Shown here: positions 59,377-64,000 of the stretch, in pieces
Layout: the number at the start of each line of letters is the position of its first letter
Position numbering within the stretch: position 1 is the first letter of the stretch
Assembly: GCA_963763955.1 (NCBI GenBank)
Contig: CAVXQP010000009.1
Coordinates: 271,445 to 335,444 of the forward strand
Direction of reading: 5' to 3'
DNA length: 64,000 nt
From: DASUPK01 sp963763955
Lineage (GTDB): Bacteria > Actinomycetota > Thermoleophilia > Solirubrobacterales > 70-9
Notes under the pieces: generated by a model
Databases searched by the model: none
What the model saw: the letters and a program-made list of their open reading frames with translations, nothing else
Told to the model about the DNA's origin: nothing
Made by a program: the position numbers and the translations under genes

Positions 59377-60000
59377 ATGGCCCAAACGAGCACAAGAAGG
59401 AACTCGCAGGCTCGCCGCAAAACGACGGGACGGTCGAACGGCTCGGGCCGATCGGCAGCCTCCACTCGGGGCTCGAGCTCGACGCGAAACCGTCAGCAGC
59501 GCAATGGAAGGAGCAGTGCAAAGAGCAGAAGCTCGGGAGCCGCACGGAGCAGCTCGCAGACCACTAACCGCTCCCACAGGCAGCCGCAGCGTTCTGGTGG
59601 GACTGCAGGAACAGATTCCGTCAAGCAGTTTGCGTCGAAAGGCAAGGACGCCGTCGCCGAGGGAGTTCAGAGCGGTGGAAAGACGATCTCGACCGTCGCG
59701 GGCAAGGTGAAGGGACCGGCACTGGCCGCGGGTGGTGCCGCTCTCGCGGGGTTGGCGGGTGGCATGGCTGTGCAGTCGAAGCGCGACTCGGGACGCAAGA
59801 TCCTGGGGATGCGACTCGGCAACAGCGTTGGCAAGGCCGGAAAGGACCTTGCCGACGCCGGCCAGAGCGTCGGCCGGTTTAGCGAGAACCTCGGAGAGTT
59901 TGCAGCCGAGATGCGGAAGACGCGTGAGGCGATCGACAATCGACCGAAGCACCGCTCCCCGGTTGAGGTCGTGTTGCAGGCTCTGACTGCGCGACGCTGA
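59377..60000 (+). CDS. Ser/Arg-rich protein with conserved C-terminal domain
   Basis: 207 residues from ATG 59377 with AAAGGAGGGG upstream. Residues 1-75 are low-complexity Ser/Arg/Gln/Thr. A Gly/Ala hydrophobic segment (GPALAAGGAALAGLAGGMAV) could insert in or touch a membrane. The end (GRFSENLGEFAAEMRKTREA, then SPVEVVLQALTARR) is a conserved block I associate with Thermoleophilia. Function unknown. Confidence 0.8.
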   Translation: MAQTSTRRNSQARRKTTGRSNGSGRSAASTRGSSSTRNRQQRNGRSSAKSRSSGAARSSSQTTNRSHRQPQRSGGTAGTDSVKQFASKGKDAVAEGVQSGGKTISTVAGKVKGPALAAGGAALAGLAGGMAVQSKRDSGRKILGMRLGNSVGKAGKDLADAGQSVGRFSENLGEFAAEMRKTREAIDNRPKHRSPVEVVLQALTARR

Positions 60001-60008
60001 CTGTAGTC

Positions 60009-60025
60009 GCGGGTTCGAACCCCGC
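60009..60025 (+). other. tRNA T-arm-like sequence
   Basis: GCGGG-TTCGAAC-CCCGC is a perfect T arm, preceded by GTAGTC, directly after the stop of the Ser/Arg-rich gene. No acceptor, D or anticodon arm can be drawn around it, so it is at most a tRNA 3' remnant. Confidence 0.4.
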
Positions 60026-60036
60026 CCCGATGTTAT

Positions 60037-60062
60037 GAGAGGCCCGCCAATGCGGGTCTCTC
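60037..60062. terminator. Terminator hairpin
   Basis: GAGAGGCCCGC-CAAT-GCGGGTCTCTC: an 11-bp stem with one G-T pair and a 4-nt loop, followed by TCGTTT. It closes the transcript of the Ser/Arg-rich gene. Confidence 0.8.
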
Positions 60063-60329
60063 TCGTTTGCGAACGGTTCTGTGACTCTCGTTTGGGCCTC
60101 CGTTCTATTGCCCGCGACAGACGCACGGCCGAACCGCGCCCCTACGAAGGGACGCCGTCATGGTCCGCCAAGAATCGCTCCCGCGAGGTTGCCGCTCGGC
60201 GGGACTAGCTCAACCTTCTCTCAACACTCGCCCGGGTTTCAGCGATTCCATCGCCGGGGTAGAGCGGGTGGAGCGAACACGGACGTTCAGAGGGGCAGCT
60301 ATGAAACTCGACGGAACGGAGGGAGCCCG

Positions 60330-60404
60330 ATGTCCATCGTCACCATCCTCATCATCATCATCCTGGTGCTGGTCGTGCTGTACCTGCTCAGGCGGGTCTT
60401 CTAG
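60330..60404 (+). CDS. 24-residue single-span membrane peptide
   Basis: ATG 60330 with GGAGGGAG 5 nt upstream. MSIVTILIIIILVLVVLYLL then RRVF: almost entirely one membrane span with a positive end. Too short for gene finders. The good ribosome-binding site and full span support it, but conservation is unknown to me. Confidence 0.5.
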   Translation: MSIVTILIIIILVLVVLYLLRRVF

Positions 60405-60449
60405 GACGTGGCCTGGGGAAGGTCAGCCGTGACCCACTACGGTTGCCGG

Positions 60450-60785
60450 GTGGCGGAGTCTTCGGAGCTCCCAGATGGGTCGAGGGAAGCGCGCATAGCG
60501 TTCAACGAGGCCTTTTCCCGGGATCTCAACGAGCGAAAGGCCGAGTGGATTGAAGGCGGCCAAGTTGTTGCCGGCTTCCGATGTGAGTGCTGGCAGGTCG
60601 ATTGCGGTGAACGCGTCCAACTATCGAGCCGGGAATGGCACGAAGCCCGCGCCCAATCGAATCGGTTTGCGGTAGTGCCGGGGCACATCGCTGGCCAGCA
60701 CGAAACGGTGGTCAAGGAGTACCCGCACTTCTGGCTCATCGAGAAACACGGCGAGGCGGGGGACGTAGCCGAGGAGTTGGCGTAA
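60450..60785 (+). CDS. Small Cys-containing protein of unknown function
   Basis: 111 residues from GTG 60450 (AESSELPDGSREARIAFNEA). FRCECWQVDCGERVQLSSRE carries CxC...C, a likely metal-binding knuckle; RFAVVPGHIAGQHETVVKEY contains conserved PGH. The pattern (helix, Cys knuckle, PGH, WLIEK) is that of a small family widespread in Thermoleophilia, function unknown. Earlier in-frame starts are possible. Confidence 0.75.
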   Translation: MAESSELPDGSREARIAFNEAFSRDLNERKAEWIEGGQVVAGFRCECWQVDCGERVQLSSREWHEARAQSNRFAVVPGHIAGQHETVVKEYPHFWLIEKHGEAGDVAEELA

Positions 60786-60845
60786 TAGCAGGGCCCCTAG
60801 TCCCAGCTCAGGCGGCTTCTCTCCCTGATGCGGTGGACGCGACGG

Positions 60846-61007
60846 CTAGTTCTCGGGCTCGCCGTGTGCGTCCAAGCGTTTCTGCGTTCCCGGGACCCCC
60901 TTCCGTTTCTTGGACAGGAAGCTGATTGCCCAGACAGGGATCAAGACGCTGGGCAGCGCATTGTTTTGGACGACGACCCAACTACTGACTGTTTCGTCGT
61001 CTTTCAA
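60846..61007 (-). CDS. Possible 53-residue membrane protein
   Basis: From TTG 61007: KDDETVSSWVVVQNNALPSV, then LIPVWAISFLSKKRKG, ending HGEPEN. One membrane span with a basic stop-transfer segment. The start codon is weak and no clear ribosome-binding site is seen. Low confidence. Confidence 0.3.
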   Translation of the reverse strand: MKDDETVSSWVVVQNNALPSVLIPVWAISFLSKKRKGVPGTQKRLDAHGEPEN

Positions 61008-61033
61008 AGAATCCGGTCTCGCTTGGTGGGCGA

Positions 61034-61144
61034 ATGCTTGATGTGTTCATGGAGGCCTACGCGATGATCGTCATCGCAGCCCTCGCGGGGGCGTTCGGTG
61101 CGTTCATTCAAAAACGAAGCCTGGAGCTGGACGCGAAGGGCTAA
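61034..61144 (+). CDS. Possible 36-residue membrane peptide
   Basis: From ATG 61034: MLDVFMEAYAMIVIAALAGA then FGAFIQKRSLELDAKG. One membrane span. There is no clear ribosome-binding site; listed as a possible small gene in a stretch that otherwise holds nothing. Confidence 0.3.
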   Translation: MLDVFMEAYAMIVIAALAGAFGAFIQKRSLELDAKG

Positions 61145-61189
61145 CGGCACTGTGTCTCCTGAGCCTCGGCGGCATATCGTCTGAGCGCC

Positions 61190-62638
61190 ATGAATGTCCT
61201 TCGAGCAGCCGACCGGGTTGCCGGAAACGCAATTGAGCGTTTGACGAACGATCACCACGCTCGTCGGCTGGGCAAGCTCGGGCACTCCTCGCAGCGCACG
61301 CCGCCGGACGACGGGCGACTCTGGGCTGCGGGGGACCCACCGCCGCGGGCGGGCAACTCGCTAGACGTGCTGATCGAGGGGGCGGCCTACTTCCCGGCGC
61401 TCGAACAGGCGATCCGCGCCGCGAAGCGCAGCGTGCTGATCGCCGGATGGTGCATCACGCCGGGGTTTGCCCTCGTTCGCGAGGAGCCGCCGGTGCTGCT
61501 GCGCGATCTACTGGGCGAGGCGGCCGAGTCGGTCACTGTTCGCGTGCTGTTGTGGGCCGGGGCTCCGGTCCCCGTGTTCCCACCGCGCCGATCCTCCGTG
61601 CGCCAGGCGCGCGACGAGCTCGTGCGGGGGACGCGCATCAAGGCCGCCCTGGATTCGAACGAGCGGCCGATGCACTGCCACCACGAGAAGCTCGTCGTGA
61701 TCGATGACGAGGTCGCCTTTGTCGGCGGCATCGACCTGACGGACCTCGGCGGTGATCGCTATGACACGCCCGAGCATCCCGGGCGTGGGCGCCTGGGCTG
61801 GCACGACGTCGCCTCGCGGCTGCGCGGGCCGGCCGTGACCGACGTAGGCCGCCACGTCGCCCAGCGATGGCACGCGGTCACCGGCGAGCGCCTGGAAGCG
61901 CAGACTTCCGACGCGGTGGGCGACGGCAATGTGGAGCTGCAGATCGTCCGCACCCTCCCCGAGAAGCTCTACGGCTTCGCGCCGCGCGGCGACTTCCGAA
62001 TCATCGAGGCCTACCTGCGCGCCCTGCGCTCCGCGCAGAAGCTCGTCTACCTGGAGAACCAGTTTCTGTGGTCCCCGGAGATCGTGAACATCCTTGCCGC
62101 AAAGCTCCGCCGGCCGCCGGCCGCCGAGTTTCGCGTCGTCATCATGCTGCCAGGCAAGGCGAACACGGGACAGGACGACACGCGCGGGCAGCTCGCGCTG
62201 CTCGCTGCCGCCGACGACGGTCAGGGACGCTTCCTCGCCACGACGATCCGGGCGCGCTCGGGCAAGACCAGCGACCGCGTCTATGTGCACGCGAAGGTCG
62301 GCATCGTCGACGACCGCTGGCTCACGCTTGGCTCCGCGAACCTCAACGCGCACTCCTTCTTCAACGACACCGAGGTCAACATCATCACCTGCGACTCGGC
62401 CCTCGCCCGCGACACACGGCTGCGACTGTGGGCCGCCCATCTCGAGCGAGACATCGACGAGGTTGCCGGCGATCCGATCACCGTCGTCGACGAACTCTGG
62501 CGCCCGATCGCGGCCGACCAGCGCGAGCGCAGGAACCGCGGTGAGCCGTTGACGCACGGGCTGGTGGAGCTGGAGGCGACGTCACACCGTTCCGAACGGC
62601 TGCTCGGCCCGTTGCAGGCGCTCGTGGTTGACGGCTAG
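61190..62638 (+). CDS. Phospholipase D family protein
   Basis: 482 residues from ATG 61190. Two HKD motifs: HCHHEKLVVIDDEVAFVGGI (about 165-184) and YVHAKVGIVDDRWLTLGSAN (about 364-383), the pair that builds one PLD active site. Between them LVYLENQFLWSPEIV. No signal peptide. It most resembles the large bacterial PLD/cardiolipin-synthase-like enzymes; substrate (phospholipid or other phosphodiester) is not determined by sequence. Confidence 0.92.
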   Translation: MNVLRAADRVAGNAIERLTNDHHARRLGKLGHSSQRTPPDDGRLWAAGDPPPRAGNSLDVLIEGAAYFPALEQAIRAAKRSVLIAGWCITPGFALVREEPPVLLRDLLGEAAESVTVRVLLWAGAPVPVFPPRRSSVRQARDELVRGTRIKAALDSNERPMHCHHEKLVVIDDEVAFVGGIDLTDLGGDRYDTPEHPGRGRLGWHDVASRLRGPAVTDVGRHVAQRWHAVTGERLEAQTSDAVGDGNVELQIVRTLPEKLYGFAPRGDFRIIEAYLRALRSAQKLVYLENQFLWSPEIVNILAAKLRRPPAAEFRVVIMLPGKANTGQDDTRGQLALLAAADDGQGRFLATTIRARSGKTSDRVYVHAKVGIVDDRWLTLGSANLNAHSFFNDTEVNIITCDSALARDTRLRLWAAHLERDIDEVAGDPITVVDELWRPIAADQRERRNRGEPLTHGLVELEATSHRSERLLGPLQALVVDG

Positions 62639-62757
62639 CTACCCGCTCACAGGACGCGGCAAAGCCCTGCGGCGTCTTTGGCGCCTTCGGTGTACCCCGC
62701 GTACAGGGCCTACTAGTCGCTTTCCAGTTCGCTCTCCTTGCGTGCCGCTCGCTCCTC

Positions 62758-62976
62758 ATGAAGGTCGGCCTCAGCTCCGGCGCGCTTGCCGCGTTCCTCT
62801 GCCACGGAGGCCATCCGCTGTTCGGAGCCGACATCGGCGACACCCCCTCCCCACCGCCCACGGCCGGCGCCGCCAGCGTCGCCGATGAGCTAAAGAAATT
62901 GGCCGAGCTCCGCTCCGAGGGCGTGCTCAGCGACGAGGAATTCGAAGCCCAGAAGAGTCCGCTGCTCGCCGGCTGA
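62758..62976 (+). CDS. SHOCT-domain small protein
   Basis: 72 residues. The C-terminal 30 residues DELKKLAELRSEGVLSDEEF followed by EAQKSPLLAG are a SHOCT motif, which usually ends longer proteins. The N-terminal half is a Gly/Pro-rich stretch without a recognisable domain, so this may be a truncated gene. The start is uncertain. Confidence 0.6.
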   Translation: MKVGLSSGALAAFLCHGGHPLFGADIGDTPSPPPTAGAASVADELKKLAELRSEGVLSDEEFEAQKSPLLAG

Positions 62977-63069
62977 GCCACCCGCGCGCTCCGATAAGAC
63001 GGCCGTATAACCCCTCCGGGCGCCTCATCAAAGCGGTCCTGCTCTCCTGGCCGGCAGCGGGAATGAGGG

Positions 63070-63552
63070 CTAAGGAGCGTGGATGGAGCGGTGATACGCA
63101 GCCTGCGCAAAGTCCAAGCCGTGATTCGGCTCGATCGTCTGCTGACCGAGTGTGCTCCCGGTTTCAATCTCTACGACGTCACCGTTGGGTGTCAGAGCGA
63201 TGACTCCACGGTCGAGTCGAACGTGGTCGTTTGGGCAGAGGCATAGGACGTTGCTCGCCTCGTCGGGGCCGTTGTGGGGTCTCCCTACCGGCCGCAGATG
63301 AGCTCCCTCTGCATACGGACCCGTAGGTGTATGTAGGACCACGTCGCAGACCTGACACTGATAGCCATAGAGCTGCTTGACCCACTGTGTGACAGCTGTG
63401 TTGCGGACCAGACGCTGAGTGGTCGCGTACTCACGCCTCTGATTCCCACTCGGAGGCACACCGGGTTTGGGATTCGTGACGGGGTTCTCTGACGGGGATC
63501 GGACCAGTCGAAAGCGCCAGATATCGAAACCCGACTTGCTTTGTCTAGCCAA
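63070..63552 (-). pseudogene. Broken SRA/YDG-HNH restriction endonuclease (C-terminal part)
   Basis: The frame opens KSGFDIWRFRLVRSPSENPV, which is the end of an SRA (YDG) domain, then the HNH nuclease: YGYQCQVCDVVL, GAHLRPVGRPHNGPDEASNV and LCLCPNDHVRLDRGVI carry the Cys, His and Asn residues. The piece that should precede it, DYYVESYWLDK, is coded just upstream (about 63550-63585) in another frame, and the rest of the SRA domain is not found. SRA-HNH enzymes cut DNA with modified bases. This copy is frameshifted and truncated. Confidence 0.75.
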
Positions 63553-63589
63553 TAGCTTTCGACGTAGTAATCCGGGCCCCGAGAGCGTG

Positions 63590-64000
63590 CTCTCGGTGGG
63601 CCTCGAGTCACCGCCGGGTCTTGTCGTCGAGAGCTTGACCTCATCGATTCTGCGCGATAGCTGCTGTGGGAATCCAGATCACGGTTGAGGGGGATCCGGA
63701 CGTCAACGTGATTCAACTCGGATTGCACCCGATCGTCATCGGTGACCAGGTCTGGATCCTGCGAGCCCTGCAGGCGATCAGATCTTCACCTGCGCCGAGC
63801 AGCTTGCCCGGTGGAAATCGACTGTCTGACACTGACGTGTGGGGAATGCGCCTCTGGTGGCCTTGACGGGCGCCGAGTACTTGCGACGCATGCCTCCGTT
63901 GCTCTTGAGAGAACATGCAGGCTTCCATAGCGCTTCCATGGGGCCGGCTTCACCGGGTGCGGACGTTCCAGAAATGCTGAAACCCACTCGTGGTCTAGAG
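63590..64000. other. Right edge, no convincing gene
   Basis: About 400 bp of decayed-looking sequence. It includes CTTCCAT at 63922-63928 and 63933-63939 (11-bp period), the arrangement also found at 47271-47288. Several short frames exist, none with a family signature or ribosome-binding site. Confidence 0.4.

Noticed and set aside
59250..59567. Plus-strand frame starting at ATG 59250 with a strong GGGGAGGAG site
   Set aside because: It overlaps the Ser/Arg-rich gene by nearly 200 bp in another frame, shows no family signature, and the downstream gene has better support.
63713..63987. Small minus-strand frames at the right edge
   Set aside because: Short, with overlapping alternatives in several frames, no ribosome-binding site and no recognisable domain.

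Overview
The window is high-GC DNA from an actinobacterium, most likely of class Thermoleophilia (Solirubrobacterales-like). Grounds for this: S10-spc, str, rpoBC and L11/L10 genes in actinobacterial arrangement; a zinc-ribbon S14; a short one-helix SecE core; long acidic or Lys/Ala tails on several ribosomal proteins; and accessory families common in that class (an NTF2-like protein opening MSEENVEVV, a CxC...C mini-protein, an SR-rich protein ending in SPVEVVLQALTARR). The taxonomy is inference from sequence character, not from a database search.

Positions 1-27614 hold the translation and transcription core, almost all on the minus strand. Reading in the direction of transcription: rpmG-secE-nusG-rplK-rplA-(L10 leader)-rplJ-rplL, a clear sigma-A promoter, rpoB-rpoC, then rpsL-rpsG, fusA-tuf, a strong terminator, and the S10-spc operon rpsJ to rpsE (cut by the left edge). 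Two small plus-strand blocks interrupt it: 12585-13489 (two unknown proteins, inside the str operon) and 14439-15741 (HAD-like, small membrane and VOC proteins).

Positions 27732-45650 hold an exported-protein region: a frameshifted lipoprotein, a parallel beta-helix protein, a Tat-exported PhoD-like phosphatase, a large secreted Ser-hydrolase-like protein, and a giant (about 3,590 residue) multidomain surface protein. The giant gene is split by one apparent 1-nt frameshift and carries two near-perfect DNA tandem arrays (4 x 312 bp and 4 x 294 bp). The hydrolase and the giant gene share an unusual pair of 18-bp-spaced direct repeats in front of them, suggesting common control.

Positions 45934-56315 hold an acyl-CoA dehydrogenase, a degenerate tRNA-Thr(GGU), a DUF892 ferritin-like protein, and a coherent light-response locus. 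Its centre is a CarH/LitR-type MerR regulator with a B12-binding domain. On one side are an NAD(P)-binding protein, an unknown protein and a DNA photolyase; on the other, divergent side is a tightly overlapping operon of two tiny membrane proteins, an SDR, an SRPBCC protein, a COG2907-type FAD oxidoreductase and DUF1365. I regard this as the most interesting system in the window: a cobalamin-light switch apparently controlling DNA repair plus membrane or lipid chemistry.

Positions 56413-64000 are an accessory tail: small coiled-coil, SnoaL-like, STAS, Lys/Ala-rich and Ser/Arg-rich proteins, a 24-residue membrane peptide, a phospholipase D family enzyme, a SHOCT protein, and the broken end of an SRA-HNH restriction endonuclease, with tRNA-like and repeat scars that hint at past mobile-element traffic.
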